64,000 nt of DNA, from positions 177,194 through 241,193 of the forward strand of contig CAWESL010000005.1 of assembly GCA_963811705.1 (NCBI GenBank). Direction: 5' to 3'. A program made the position numbers and the translations under genes. A model generated the notes under the pieces. The model was not told the DNA's origin, did not search any database, and worked only from the letters and a program-made list of their open reading frames with translations. Positions 44,427 to 54,780 of this stretch are shown here, piece after piece (within the stretch, counting starts at the first letter, position 1; each line of letters starts with the position of its first letter). The stretch is from DATJPR01 sp963811705 (GTDB taxonomy: Bacteria > Bacteroidota > Ignavibacteria > UBA10030 > UBA6906).

Positions 44427-45862
44427 ATGCAAAGATCAACCCCGCTCACCCGATCCTCTTCGTCGACGATGAGGAACATTACCTCCTCAGCGTCGAGCTG
44501 GCGATGTCCTCGAATGGGATAACGAATATCGAGACGTGTCGGGATAGCCGCCTCGTCCTCGACATGCTTTCCCGGAAGGCGTATTCTCTCGTCGTTCTCG
44601 ACATTACCATGCCGCACCTTTCCGGCGGACAGCTCTTGCCGCAGATCGTGGACCGACACCCCGAGGTGAATGTCATCATGGTGACCGCCGTCAACGACGT
44701 CGCAAGTGCCGTGGCGTGCATGCAAAACGGGGCCTTCGATTATCTCCTAAAACCGATCGATGAAACCCGGTTGGTCGCAGCCGTGAAGCACGGCCTCGAA
44801 CTCACCGAGGTCCGGGCGGAGAATGCGATGTTGAAGGAATCGTTCCTTCGCGAATCCGTCGAACACCCGAAAGCATTCGCCCCCATCATTACCCGGTCTC
44901 CGGGTATGCAGTCGCTCTTCAAGTATATCGAGGCCGTGGCCCCGACGGACCTTCCCATCCTGATTACGGGAGAGACAGGAACCGGAAAAGAACTCTTTGC
45001 ACACGCGATCCATGCAGCAGGAGGAGCGAAAGGGCAACTTGTCTCGGTCAACGTTGCGGGAGTCGACGACAATCTCTTCTCGGACACCTTGTTCGGCCAC
45101 AGGAAAGGGGCGTTCACAGGTGCGGATGCAGAACGAAAGGGAATGATCGAGAAGGCAGACAGCGGAACGCTCTTTCTCGACGAGATCGGAGACCTCAGCA
45201 TCGAGTCGCAAGTGAAACTCCTCCGCCTCCTGCAGGACGGTCAGTACTATCCGCTCGGCTCAGACATCGCACGCCTCTCTAATGCACGGATTGTCGTTGC
45301 AACTCACCAGGACATTCACCGACTGAAGACCCAGGGAACATTCCGTCAGGATCTCTACTATCGGCTCAAGTCCCATCATATCAATATACCACCCCTGCGC
45401 GAGCGCAGATCGGATATCCCGTACCTGATCGATCACTTTCTTGCCGAAGGATCAAACGCCCTTCAAAAGAAGCGGCCGACGGTTCCGAGAGAACTCTACC
45501 CGTTGCTGGGCAATTACGACTATCCGGGCAACGTCCGTGAATTGCAGGGGATGATTTTCGACGCTCTGAGCAGGCATACGTCGGGCATCCTCTCGCTTGA
45601 GTCGTTTCGACGAACGATCAACGCGGATCGCTCTGTCGCCAACGGCAGTCTCCCGGGGCTGAGTACCGATCAATCCGCCGCCGACGCACTGTCCTCGCTG
45701 GGCAGCCGCTTCCCGACGCTGTCGGAGATGGAAGACGCGATGATTGCCGAAGCACTCTTGAGGGCGGAAAACAATCAGACAATCGCCGCGGAAATGCTCG
45801 GCATCTCACGACGGGCACTGAACAACCGCCTTCAGCGAAGACCCCCCTCTGACCTTCGATAA
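44423..45862 (+). CDS. Sigma-54-dependent response regulator (NtrC family)
   Basis: A 479-residue activator with all three NtrC modules. The receiver domain has phospho-acceptor Asp in VVLDITMPHLSG (about 59). The AAA+ domain has Walker A GETGTGKE, the sigma-54-contacting GAFTGA loop, Walker B TLFLDEIGDL and the R-finger region FRQDLYYRL. The C-terminal Fis-like HTH spans about 440-472 (NNQTIAAEMLGISRRALNNRL). It overlaps the kinase gene (ATGA), so the two form a two-component system. Its location near gltBD and the permease hints at nitrogen control, but the targets are not known. Confidence 0.95.
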   Translation: MNAKINPAHPILFVDDEEHYLLSVELAMSSNGITNIETCRDSRLVLDMLSRKAYSLVVLDITMPHLSGGQLLPQIVDRHPEVNVIMVTAVNDVASAVACMQNGAFDYLLKPIDETRLVAAVKHGLELTEVRAENAMLKESFLRESVEHPKAFAPIITRSPGMQSLFKYIEAVAPTDLPILITGETGTGKELFAHAIHAAGGAKGQLVSVNVAGVDDNLFSDTLFGHRKGAFTGADAERKGMIEKADSGTLFLDEIGDLSIESQVKLLRLLQDGQYYPLGSDIARLSNARIVVATHQDIHRLKTQGTFRQDLYYRLKSHHINIPPLRERRSDIPYLIDHFLAEGSNALQKKRPTVPRELYPLLGNYDYPGNVRELQGMIFDALSRHTSGILSLESFRRTINADRSVANGSLPGLSTDQSAADALSSLGSRFPTLSEMEDAMIAEALLRAENNQTIAAEMLGISRRALNNRLQRRPPSDLR

Positions 45863-46126
45863 CCCCCCGAAACCCCTGCCACGTTTCAGCATCGCTCCAC
45901 TCATGTGACATCGGTCCAACCTGCTGCACCATCGCGTCTTGCGGCGATGAGATGATTCCCAGTTGTTCATTTTGTGGCACCCCTTTGGCTGTTTCATTTT
46001 CGACAGTCTACGGGCGCCGTCGTTGATAGGCAACGAGTTACAGAAGGTCACTGGTGTTGGCATTCTTTTCGCTAAACTCTCGTTCAAGCGAATCAAACGA
46101 ATCACCAAACGCAACAAGGAGGGTAT

Positions 46127-46555
46127 ATGCGACGGAGAGCACGAACGCTGTGGCCGGTGGCGATCCTGGCACTTTCATTATCAGTAAGTGCCCTGGGGCA
46201 GACCAGGACGGTACCGAAAGTGCGTGATCATCACAAGCTCATGTTGATCCTGGAGTATTCCCTGAAGAGCGATATTCCGGGAATCGTCGAATCAACGATC
46301 TACGATATGATCCAGTACAAGAGCTACTATCCAAAGCAGAATTTTTCACGCTTGATTTCCGATCTCAACGACCTGTCGGCGTCATGCAGGGACTCTGCGA
46401 TCAGCTACAAAGCTCATCTGGCGAGCATGTACCTCAGCTATGGTTCGAGCCTCGACAACGGCAGCGCGTTCGATCCGAGCGACCACGAGCGGGCATTTCA
46501 ACTTGCTTCGGACCAGTTGTCGCGGAAGTTCCTCTTCACCCACGCCACGGAGTGA
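46127..46555 (+). CDS. Small exported hypothetical protein (142 aa)
   Basis: A signal peptide (RRRARTLWPVAILALSLSVS, then ALGQ) precedes a helical domain (HHKLMLILEYSLKSDIPGIVESTIYDMIQYKSYYP…). AAGGAGGGTAT precedes the ATG. I do not recognise the family. The mature part resembles short helical repeat proteins that could mediate protein contacts. It stands alone, with a degenerate stretch downstream. Confidence 0.75.
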   Translation: MRRRARTLWPVAILALSLSVSALGQTRTVPKVRDHHKLMLILEYSLKSDIPGIVESTIYDMIQYKSYYPKQNFSRLISDLNDLSASCRDSAISYKAHLASMYLSYGSSLDNGSAFDPSDHERAFQLASDQLSRKFLFTHATE

Positions 46556-46599
46556 TGGTCGAGAGGGGTTGCGGAAGAGTGGACGTGATGCGATAGGCT

Positions 46600-47015
46600 A
46601 CAAGGAGCAGAATATTTCTCTCCGGAAATGTCTGCTCCTTGTCTGCTTCCCTATCCTTCGAGCATGGCACGCTTACCTGCCGGGCTCCCATTTGTCTAAA
46701 TGCAATGGTCCCCGATGTGACCTTCACATCGTCGCCCTGCACCATGGCATTCCCGGTCAGAACGATCGAGAGCGAATCGGAGGAATAGGCGACGCGCTCG
46801 CCAGAGAAGTGGATGATCGTACGGTTTCCATCACCTTGAGTCGATAGAACATTGAATCACTGGGTCGGGTCGGTTCCCCACGCTCGTGGGTTGCCCCTGT
46901 ATCGAATCTGCACTCAATACCGATCCAACCAGCGCCACCCAAAGAACGATCCGGGTCAGACTTCGAAGGTACGGTGACGTACGGTCTCCATGGAATGTTG
47001 ATGAATCCTGCGTAC
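46600..47015 (-). pseudogene. OstA/LptA-like fragment, frame-disrupted
   Basis: On the minus strand one frame gives a signal-peptide-like LTRIVLWVALVGSVLSADSIQ. After a frame change near 46855 another gives TIIHFSGERVAYSSDSLSI then VLTGNAMVQGDDVKVTSG. The latter has the TGNAxVxQGDxxVTSxxI pattern of the OstA/LptA lipopolysaccharide-transport repeat. Past that, the frame runs into unlikely sequence. No single frame or ATG start spans both parts. It looks like a decayed or miscalled OstA-like gene; the identification rests on a short motif. Confidence 0.3.
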
Positions 47016-47017
47016 AC

Positions 47018-47527
47018 CTACTCCTGGTCCAGAACATCCGGAACTCTGGGCACAATGCGCTCCTGAAGGATGTCGACCCAGCCGACAAAGACATAGTCGG
47101 GTCCAGCGATTGCCGATGAGGTAATGCACGTGGTCTTGTGCTCTGGTCCGACCGCAACAAACCGCAACGATCCCAGCGGGTCCATTCCGGCGTCGGATTG
47201 GAGTTGCCCGACGGCCCATCGCGTCGACGATCTCGTAAATTCGAGCATGGCCCGAATCATATCGTCATCAAGGGAATCGTCGCCAAGCACCGCAGCAGGG
47301 AGAATCGAGGGTAAAATGTAGAGATGCATCACTGTGATTCCGTCAGCTCGCTGTGGGGTAAATGCCCGGGCACGCCGCCAAATCCTCGAAATCACCTGGA
47401 CGTCGACAGAGTGAAATGTAGACTTCCCGGGTTCCGCAGTCAAGGTCGAGAGCGAAAAAGAGGATCCGGCTTCCCATCCAAATGGGAGGACTGCGGGAAT
47501 CCCGCATGCGCCCTTGAAATTGAACAA
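47018..47527 (-). CDS. Hypothetical protein, possibly decayed (169 aa)
   Basis: An open frame without a convincing start (a TTG at 47527) and with protein-like phrases (MHLYILPSILPAAVLGDDS, MIRAMLEFTRSSTRWAVGQL, GPDYVFVGWVDILQERIVP). An unlinked frame just upstream ends …DDTKISITLRMLKARN, suggesting a larger, broken gene covering about 47.0-47.6 kb. I recognise no family. It is adjacent to the OstA-like relic on the same strand. Confidence 0.3.
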   Translation of the reverse strand: MFNFKGACGIPAVLPFGWEAGSSFSLSTLTAEPGKSTFHSVDVQVISRIWRRARAFTPQRADGITVMHLYILPSILPAAVLGDDSLDDDMIRAMLEFTRSSTRWAVGQLQSDAGMDPLGSLRFVAVGPEHKTTCITSSAIAGPDYVFVGWVDILQERIVPRVPDVLDQE

Positions 47528-47737
47528 GCGCGGAGCTACCTTGGTACAGCCAATCCTATCAGTTCCTCGCTTTCAGCATCCGAAGGGTGATACTGATCTT
47601 CGTGTCATCGGCGGATGAAGCGCATCAACTATCGGGGGGCATCTCCCCCACGCTTCCGTAAGATCTTCACCCGTTCTCTTCCACGAGCTTGCTCTCCTCT
47701 TCTCATCATGCCACGAACAATCCGTAAGGAATGAGAA

Positions 47738-50700
47738 ATGAACATCTTCCGACGCATGGCAATTGCAGCAGTGCTGACGGGCCTCGCAACCTGCGCGCTC
47801 TCACAGGAATCATCTCCGCCGCCCAAATTAAAGGACGAGTACCGCATGCCGTGGAAACGGGGAGAAGAGACGTACCTACGCCTTTGGATCGTCGCAGGAG
47901 CGTTGCGGGGGGGACTTACGACGGATTGCTTCGCAGATAGTGGAGGCGAAGCCCGGCTCCGGCCCACAGAAGGCCAGGTGCAGAAAATGCCTGACGGCTC
48001 GACCCTCCAATGGCACTCTGAGAAATCCTGGTCGGACGAAGTGGGCTTTTCCAATTTATCGGGATCGCGAGACAGTGCCGTGGCGTACGCATTCACCAGG
48101 ATCCCCCGTCCGCAAGCCGGGAAAGCGCTACTCTCAGTCGGAAGTCTCAACGGGATTCGGGCGTGGGTGAACGGCACGCTCGTTCTCTCGCGGGACGGAA
48201 CCCGGTCATGCACGCCGGATGAAGATCAGGTCCAGATGTCGATGAGCGCCGGAGAGAACGACCTCCTCATCAAAATCCCGGCCGACGGGATGTTCTACGC
48301 GCGGGTTCTGGAGCAAGGGAGCGTTTTCCCGCGAAGGCAGGAAATTAGCCCTTCGATCATCCGGACTTCGCAGGACGGTTTCACGCTTAAGACCGACATC
48401 CACGGAGAGCGGGCCGATGCGGATGCAGTAAAGGTGGAAGTGATCCGCCCCGGGGGAACGTCCGTTTACGGAACAATGTCGCTTCGAGGAGATACCGTCG
48501 ATGTCGATGCCCGGGATTGGGAGGACGGGCCTTATGAAGTGCGATGCACGACTCTCACGCCGAGAGGCCTGCTCGTCGCGAGTCATCTTCCGTGGTACAA
48601 GGGTGATTTCCTTCCCCTGGCCAGAGAGCTTGCGGCTACTGCCGCAAAGGCCGATGCTCTTCGTCCTGAGGGCGCCACCCTGAAAATGCTCGCAGACATG
48701 ATCGAGGATCGGCTGGGATGCACGCTTGCCGACGTAAAAGGGAATCCGTGGCAGAAGGTTCACTCCCCGCTCATGGAATATCGGGAAATGGTGCTCGAAC
48801 GGGAAGGTGCACCGGGTCGCATCAGACCGTACGGGTTCGTCCGCCTCGCATACATCGATGACGTGGACGGTTCACCACAATTCTGCCGTGCCTATCTTCC
48901 GGCCGGATATGATCCCGCAAAGAAGTGGCCCCTCGTGATTCAATTACACGGCTACAATCCCGCCAACCCGGTCTACGTCCGCTGGTGGGCCGCCGATGTG
49001 CGCCATGCGGGGAGCGACATGGAATTCCCGGGGCAGCAAGGAGTCATTTACGTTGAACCCCACGGACGTGGCAACACGCAATACCTCGGCATGGGAGACA
49101 AGGATATCCTTCACGTCATTGCCGAAGCAAAACGGTTGTTCAATGTGGACGAAGACAGAATTTACCTGACGGGTGATTCCATGGGTGGATGGGGCACGTG
49201 GAACGTCGCGAGCAGGCATCCGGATCTCTTTGCGGCCATTGCACCAGTGTTCGGCGGGTCCGACTATCACGCCCAGATGGCGGAAGAGGAGCTTGCACAT
49301 CTTACTTCCGTCGAGCGGTTTTTCAATGAGAAATCCAGCTCATGGGGCATGGCCGACGGCCTGTTGAACGTTCCAATGTTTGTTCGCCACGGCGACGCGG
49401 ACCAATCGGTAAACGTCGAGTACTCCCGCTGGGGCGTACGGCTGCTGCAACGCTGGGGATATGATGTGCGGTACCAGGAATACCCCGGTCGCGGGCATGA
49501 GGCGTTGGTATACCAGAACGGCACAATGAACATCGAATGGTTTCTGCAGCATCACCGGAATTCCACTCCGGATCATGTGCGGATTCGATCGGCGGAATTG
49601 CGCAACGCTTCGGCCTATTGGGTGCGGGTTCTGCAGGCGGCGAGTCCTCTGGCGTTCATGTCGCTTGATGCGGAGATCGTGGAGCGCAACCTCATCAGGG
49701 TGGACTCGGACAATATCCTGGACATCGAGCTCTCCCCTCCCCCGAAGCTGGTCGATCTCGAGAAGCCCGTCAACGTCGTCTGGAACGGAGTTCCGTTCGC
49801 TGCCAGACTCCACGACGGAACATTTACGCTAACCGCAAAAGAGTATCATCCTTCGACGACGCACAAATCCGCTCAGCTGCCCGGAACCATGACGGATTTC
49901 ACGACGACCCCCTTTGCTGTCGTCGTGGGGACCGTGTCGAAAGACACGGCTATGGCCGCGATGTGCAGGGCGAAGGCATCGGGATTCATCGATCGGTGGA
50001 AGACCTGGCAAAACCAGCCGCCGCGCGTCTTCGCCGACACGTCGATCACGGAAGGGGATATGGCGAAGTACTCCCTCCTCCTGGTCGGGGGAACGGAGTC
50101 GAATCTCGTCACCGCGAAGTTTGCGTCAAGGCTCCCTCTTCAGATCTCTTCCGCGACAATCACGATTGACGGAACTGAGTTTCCTGCCGCCGATGCCGCA
50201 GTGCAAATGATCTACCCGAACCCCCTCAATCGGGATCGCTACGTTCTGGTAGCGGCAGCGACGTCCGTTGATGGGATGTACTTCAACGAGCTGAATCCCC
50301 AACGACTTTCCGGCTGGGATTACGTCATTACGGACGGTCGAGTCCCGACGTATCACCAGAAAGTGTCGCCAGGACAGATGACGCTCGCATCGGGGATGTT
50401 CGATTACAACTGGCGCTTCAAGACTTCGCTCGTGCAATCCGGCGATTCCACGGTACGCGCGAACGGGCTCGTACGACACCGGCCCGTTTCCGGTTTTGTT
50501 CCGGACTTCAAGTTGCTTGACGCGTACGTCGGTCGATACAGCATCTCCCATGGACCGGTCGTGATGATCACGAAAAATGGGAACGATTTAATCGCGAACA
50601 TCCAGGGAGCCCCCGGCGACGGCGACAAGCTGTTGCCCGAATCGAACGCCAGCTTCAGTCTGCCGAAGTATGATCTGTGGCTCAGCTTTGTCCGGGACAA

Positions 50701-50767
50701 GAGCGGGAAAGTCGTCGGCATCGTCGGCTTCCAGGAAGGTGTCTTCGAAGCGACAAAAGTCGAATAG
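47738..50767 (+). CDS. Exported multidomain alpha/beta-hydrolase (esterase/prolyl oligopeptidase-like)
   Basis: A 1009-residue secreted protein. A signal peptide spans residues 1-22 (…TCALSQ). The N-terminal domain has a lectin-like, carbohydrate-binding jelly-roll feel (GSLNGIRAWVNGTLVLSRDG). The alpha/beta-hydrolase core spans about 370-600: nucleophile Ser in GDSMGGWGTWN (about 479), Asp in HGDADQSV (about 552), His in GRGHEAL (about 585), plus LVIQLHGYNPANP. After a linker, the C-terminus (about 930-1009) resembles a lipocalin-like DUF3471 domain (LDAYVGRYSI…). Such proteins are often carbohydrate esterases. The gene is convergent with the GH38 gene, which supports a role in glycan breakdown, though peptidase activity is not excluded. 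Confidence 0.82.
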   Translation: MNIFRRMAIAAVLTGLATCALSQESSPPPKLKDEYRMPWKRGEETYLRLWIVAGALRGGLTTDCFADSGGEARLRPTEGQVQKMPDGSTLQWHSEKSWSDEVGFSNLSGSRDSAVAYAFTRIPRPQAGKALLSVGSLNGIRAWVNGTLVLSRDGTRSCTPDEDQVQMSMSAGENDLLIKIPADGMFYARVLEQGSVFPRRQEISPSIIRTSQDGFTLKTDIHGERADADAVKVEVIRPGGTSVYGTMSLRGDTVDVDARDWEDGPYEVRCTTLTPRGLLVASHLPWYKGDFLPLARELAATAAKADALRPEGATLKMLADMIEDRLGCTLADVKGNPWQKVHSPLMEYREMVLEREGAPGRIRPYGFVRLAYIDDVDGSPQFCRAYLPAGYDPAKKWPLVIQLHGYNPANPVYVRWWAADVRHAGSDMEFPGQQGVIYVEPHGRGNTQYLGMGDKDILHVIAEAKRLFNVDEDRIYLTGDSMGGWGTWNVASRHPDLFAAIAPVFGGSDYHAQMAEEELAHLTSVERFFNEKSSSWGMADGLLNVPMFVRHGDADQSVNVEYSRWGVRLLQRWGYDVRYQEYPGRGHEALVYQNGTMNIEWFLQHHRNSTPDHVRIRSAELRNASAYWVRVLQAASPLAFMSLDAEIVERNLIRVDSDNILDIELSPPPKLVDLEKPVNVVWNGVPFAARLHDGTFTLTAKEYHPSTTHKSAQLPGTMTDFTTTPFAVVVGTVSKDTAMAAMCRAKASGFIDRWKTWQNQPPRVFADTSITEGDMAKYSLLLVGGTESNLVTAKFASRLPLQISSATITIDGTEFPAADAAVQMIYPNPLNRDRYVLVAAATSVDGMYFNELNPQRLSGWDYVITDGRVPTYHQKVSPGQMTLASGMFDYNWRFKTSLVQSGDSTVRANGLVRHRPVSGFVPDFKLLDAYVGRYSISHGPVVMITKNGNDLIANIQGAPGDGDKLLPESNASFSLPKYDLWLSFVRDKSGKVVGIVGFQEGVFEATKVE

Positions 50768-50846
50768 AAGCACCAGCACCCCGCGCTCATTCGCGCAGAG
50801 GAGGGGCGGCGCCCGCAACGCCGGCGGCATCAAAGGCTGCTCGGTC

Positions 50847-53800
50847 TTAGAAAGTCACTTTCACCGTTACGACGGAATGTGATCTTGTCGGCACAACGAC
50901 GGTCCTCCCCTTCACCGGCACCGGCGCTCCGTCTTTTTCCAGAAAGTCTGAGCGTTCAACACTTCTGGGTGGCTTCGGCAATTGCAGTACCGCTGAGCAG
51001 TCCACTCCCGTGGCGTCATACCACTGGACTATCCACGCGTTCGAATTCTCGGCCTTTTTCAGGCTGCTGAGCACCAGGTTCGACGGCTCCAGGGTCAGAA
51101 ACGAATGGCGATCAGGCAAGGGTCCCTTGTGGGAATTTGTGACGATTGCAATCAACGGATTATTGAACTCGTAGCCGCGCTGCACCGTCCGGGCATCACG
51201 CCAGTCCCCCGCATGAGGATAGAGGGCGTACTGAATGGAATGCTTCCCCCGGTCGGCTGTCGGGTCCGGAGACTTTGGGGAACGTAGCAAAGAAAGCCGC
51301 ATCGTGTTGCCTTTGATGTCGTATCCATACTTGGCATTGTTGAGGAGGCTCACGCCATAGCCCCCGGAAGAAACATCGGCCCACTTTTCCGCCGGCACTT
51401 CAACTTTCGCTTTCTCCCAACTTGTCCGCATTTGCGTCGATCGCTGAATCCATCCGAAGGGAATTTCATACGAAGCCACGGTGTCCGTGACAGTCAGTGG
51501 AAATGCCACCTTGAGCATCGTGTGGTCTTCCCACCAGTCGACATCGGTCGTAAAGTCGATCCGATCCAGACCGTTATAGAGAATGATCTCTTGCGTGAAG
51601 AACGAAGATGGGAAATCCTCGGTCGGAAAATCCTTCACAGTACCGGGTTTCAAATAGTCACGGTGAAGGCGGAGGATACACCGCACGGGTCCGGTTTCCA
51701 CGATTTCCGCCCCTCTGTACTTCGAGGGAAACTCGACGCCGGTCAACCCGATATTCCAGGCGTCGTAGTGTTTTGGCAGGTCTTCGAGAAGCTGAAGCCG
51801 ATTGCCGGGGCCCTCAAGGAGCTCTTTCCCGTTTCGTTTGTCCTCGATGCTCTTCACCCATCCGCTCGTGGAGTCCACCATTACCTTGAACAGACCGTTG
51901 TCGAGAGAAATCGGTGATGTTGCCAGCGCTTCTTTGAACTCCGACGGCGTCTGCTTTCGAAGCTCGTAAACGGCATATCCCATTGACGGAACCTTCGAGG
52001 CGATAAAGAGGATCTCCCTGCGGTATTTTCCGACGTCTACGCTTTGCGAAGGAATTTCGTTCCCTCGCGCGTCAAAGATCGCGTAGTCGCTTGTGTCCCC
52101 TTCCGGAAGAGCGACGCGTGCGACGTCGGTTCTCTCCCATCCAAGAGTGTTGACGATCACCACCGGCGTCCCCTTCCGGAATGCCGACGTATTTACCTGA
52201 CGGACAATCTGCTGGAGCGAGCCATCCAACTGGAACTGTCCGATATGACGGGCCTCGTTGTCCGTCGCCGTTGCGTCGATATAGACCTCCCTGATTCCCG
52301 AACCAGGAAGAATGTCGTGGAATTGATTGAACAACACCTTCCTCCACGCAGCCTCGAGATCAGCGCCATGGTAAGGCCTTCCGAAGAGCGTCGCAAGCGT
52401 GGAGAATTCTTCTGCATCGGTAAGAAGAAATTCATTGGAGCGATTGAACTTCTTCATGTTCGCCTGGGTCGTGAACGTCCCCTGGTGATACTCCAGATAG
52501 AGCTCATCCTTCCATACAGGCACTGTCGAGAGGTCCTGTTGCTTCAACCAATCGAGATACTGGGTTGCAGTCCCGAACTCGATCGTTGGGAAAATATCCA
52601 ATGTTCTCAGGTGGTCGATGCGTGCAAGCATTTCAAGGGACGGCCCCCCGCCGTGGTCGCCGACGCCGAATAAGATGAGCATCTTCCGAAACCCGGTGTT
52701 GGCCTCGAACTCGCGCAGCCAATCATTCAACTGATACGGATTATCGATCGTGTTGACATAGTCAAACGGGAAGTAACTCAGGATTCGAGATCCGTCCGCA
52801 GATTCCCACCAGAAGACCCGATACGGGAAGACATCTGTTTCATTCCATCCGATTTTCTGCGTAATGAAGGCATCGATCCCCGCGTTGCGGTACAGCATCG
52901 GCATATTGCCATTGTACCCGAACGAGTCGGGGTTCCAGCCGATCTTCACATCCACATCGAAATTTCTCTTAAAGTATTCCTTCGCGTACAGAAGATGCCT
53001 TGCCCAGGAAACCCCGCTTGGCAGGTTGCAGTCCGGTTCGACCCACATTCCGCCCACGATTTCCCAGCGCCCGGTTTTCACCGCCTGCTGCATCTGGCGG
53101 AAGAGGTCCGGATACAGGCGCTGCATCCAGTCATAGTACGCCGCCGCGCTCTGGGTGTAGGTAAAATCCGGCCGTGCCTTCATCATGTTCATCACGGAAG
53201 AGAACGTGTTCCGGCAGACCTGAATCGTTTCCTTCGACCGCCACAGCCACGCCGCGTCAATGTGCGCGTTCGCGTCGAAGAAGAGGGTGAACCGCCTTGC
53301 GAATTCCTTGATGGGGAGCAGGTCGGCGCGCACTGCGGCGATGGATGCCTGGAATTGTTCGAGGTCACCCTTCCGGAGCGCTTTGATGTCGACGCGTTGG
53401 GCGAGGGACTGGAGCAATTGGTTCAGCCGGAACTTCTCGCCCTTATCGATGGTGGACCTGTCGATCCCCGGGTCCACTTTCGCGTTGGCATTTGTCTGAT
53501 ACGTATCGAAGCTCAGAAGCTTTTGACCGATCCGCAGGCTCAGGGCGAAATCGCTCACGAGGTCTCTGATCGATTTGCTTGTTCCGGTCTCCAACTCTGC
53601 GCGGAGAAGCCGGAGCGGACCGCCGGTATTGATCGCTTTGATCGCGATCAGGAAGCGTTCTCCGGGCTTTGCGTCCTTCGTCAATTCGAATTCGCCGTCC
53701 CACGGGAAACGTCCCTTGCTCTCGCCGTTCACCCAGAGATAGCCGTAGTCGTCGACGGAGACAAGAAACCGGACCGTGCCGCGGACGGGTTGTCCGAGGA

Positions 53801-54137
53801 TGCGGTCCGGCAGCACGATCTCCTTGCGAAGCCAGCAAGAGTCGGGATAAATGCTCTCGCCGATTCCGAGGGTTTCCCACTGCGCATCGTCGAAGGCTTT
53901 GGATGTGGGATCGCCGACGATATGGGCGGCCTTCAGATCGCGACTCACTTTCCAGTTGTCGAACGAAACGACGGTGAGGGAGTCGAGCGCTCGGCTCAAG
54001 CGATCGACATTCGATTGAGCGATGAGCCGACCCGGAACAATGAACGTAACGCCAAGAAGCAGGAGTGCGGTTTGGGCGCATCGCCCAACGGAATCGATCA
54101 ACTGGTGAGATGCGGAAGTCTTTTCCACCGGGACCAT
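50847..54137 (-). CDS. Glycoside hydrolase family 38 alpha-mannosidase
   Basis: A 1096-residue exported retaining alpha-mannosidase. After a hydrophobic leader (about 18-40) comes an N-terminal galactose-binding-like domain (about 55-190: SVDDYGYLWVNGESKGRF). The GH38 catalytic domain follows, with zinc-binding HIDAAWLWR (about 290), nucleophile Asp in GWNPDSFGYNGNMP (about 400), and GGMWVEPDCNLPSG. The alpha-mannosidase middle and C-terminal beta domains complete it (to 1096). AAGGAAG precedes the ATG. It may act on mannoglycans together with the nearby esterase; the broken sugar transporter lies upstream. Confidence 0.93.
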   Translation of the reverse strand: MVPVEKTSASHQLIDSVGRCAQTALLLLGVTFIVPGRLIAQSNVDRLSRALDSLTVVSFDNWKVSRDLKAAHIVGDPTSKAFDDAQWETLGIGESIYPDSCWLRKEIVLPDRILGQPVRGTVRFLVSVDDYGYLWVNGESKGRFPWDGEFELTKDAKPGERFLIAIKAINTGGPLRLLRAELETGTSKSIRDLVSDFALSLRIGQKLLSFDTYQTNANAKVDPGIDRSTIDKGEKFRLNQLLQSLAQRVDIKALRKGDLEQFQASIAAVRADLLPIKEFARRFTLFFDANAHIDAAWLWRSKETIQVCRNTFSSVMNMMKARPDFTYTQSAAAYYDWMQRLYPDLFRQMQQAVKTGRWEIVGGMWVEPDCNLPSGVSWARHLLYAKEYFKRNFDVDVKIGWNPDSFGYNGNMPMLYRNAGIDAFITQKIGWNETDVFPYRVFWWESADGSRILSYFPFDYVNTIDNPYQLNDWLREFEANTGFRKMLILFGVGDHGGGPSLEMLARIDHLRTLDIFPTIEFGTATQYLDWLKQQDLSTVPVWKDELYLEYHQGTFTTQANMKKFNRSNEFLLTDAEEFSTLATLFGRPYHGADLEAAWRKVLFNQFHDILPGSGIREVYIDATATDNEARHIGQFQLDGSLQQIVRQVNTSAFRKGTPVVIVNTLGWERTDVARVALPEGDTSDYAIFDARGNEIPSQSVDVGKYRREILFIASKVPSMGYAVYELRKQTPSEFKEALATSPISLDNGLFKVMVDSTSGWVKSIEDKRNGKELLEGPGNRLQLLEDLPKHYDAWNIGLTGVEFPSKYRGAEIVETGPVRCILRLHRDYLKPGTVKDFPTEDFPSSFFTQEIILYNGLDRIDFTTDVDWWEDHTMLKVAFPLTVTDTVASYEIPFGWIQRSTQMRTSWEKAKVEVPAEKWADVSSGGYGVSLLNNAKYGYDIKGNTMRLSLLRSPKSPDPTADRGKHSIQYALYPHAGDWRDARTVQRGYEFNNPLIAIVTNSHKGPLPDRHSFLTLEPSNLVLSSLKKAENSNAWIVQWYDATGVDCSAVLQLPKPPRSVERSDFLEKDGAPVPVKGRTVVVPTRSHSVVTVKVTF

Positions 54138-54317
54138 TTGCGTCTTCCTTTCGGGAAATGCAGCAAATTAGCGCAGAAAGGTGAGAAGGTCAATCGAAGA
54201 ACAAGATCCAAGGCCCGGATGGGCACGGGCCTTGGATGATGAGAAGTGATTAAAGAAGAGACGACGACGGTCAATGTGCGTACCAAGCGGCCGGACGCCC
54301 CCGATACGCAGCATGAC

Positions 54318-54716
54318 CTACTTCATGAGGCCTTTCAGTAGGTCCACCCCCTGCTCCATGATGTTGCCCTGGGGAATGCTGCCGTTGGGCGTCAGCTTGT
54401 CAACAATCTGGGGAAGGAGTTGCGAGAGGTGCGATGTCATTTCTTCCGACGACACGCCGGCAGACTGCGCGAGATTCTTCAACGTGTCCGCACCGATCCC
54501 TTGCTGGATTTGCGCCGGAGTGATCGGCAGGTTTTTGCCGGTACTGACCCATGAGTTGATGATGTCACCCAACCCGGACGCTTTAAACTGGCTCACGAGC
54601 CCTCCCAATCCGCCTGATTGCTGGTTCGACAACAAACCGAGCACGGCATTCAGCACATTGTTCTGCGTTCCCCCTCCGCCGAGGAGTGAACCGGCGAGAT
54701 TGTCCAGAATTCCCAT
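54318..54716 (-). CDS. YidB/DUF937 family protein
   Basis: A 132-residue soluble protein with the YidB/DUF937 pattern: Gly-rich N-terminus (MGILDNLAGSLLGGGG), GGLVSQFKASGLGDIINSWVSTGKNLPI, then PAQIQQGIGADTLKNLAQSAG and the C-terminal LPQIVDKLTPNGSIPQ. Function is unknown in general. GGAGGATTT precedes the ATG. It lies between the GH38 gene and the broken transporter, all on the minus strand. Confidence 0.88.
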   Translation of the reverse strand: MGILDNLAGSLLGGGGTQNNVLNAVLGLLSNQQSGGLGGLVSQFKASGLGDIINSWVSTGKNLPITPAQIQQGIGADTLKNLAQSAGVSSEEMTSHLSQLLPQIVDKLTPNGSIPQGNIMEQGVDLLKGLMK

Positions 54717-54780
54717 AAATCCTCCGTGTATGATGGATGTGCGATGAACTCGATCCCTGTCTGCTGGTCTCCGCTATTGT

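Noticed and set aside
52995..54239. A 414-residue plus-strand frame opposite the GH38 gene
   Set aside because: Antisense shadow of a gene with all catalytic motifs; no start signal or domain in the shadow.
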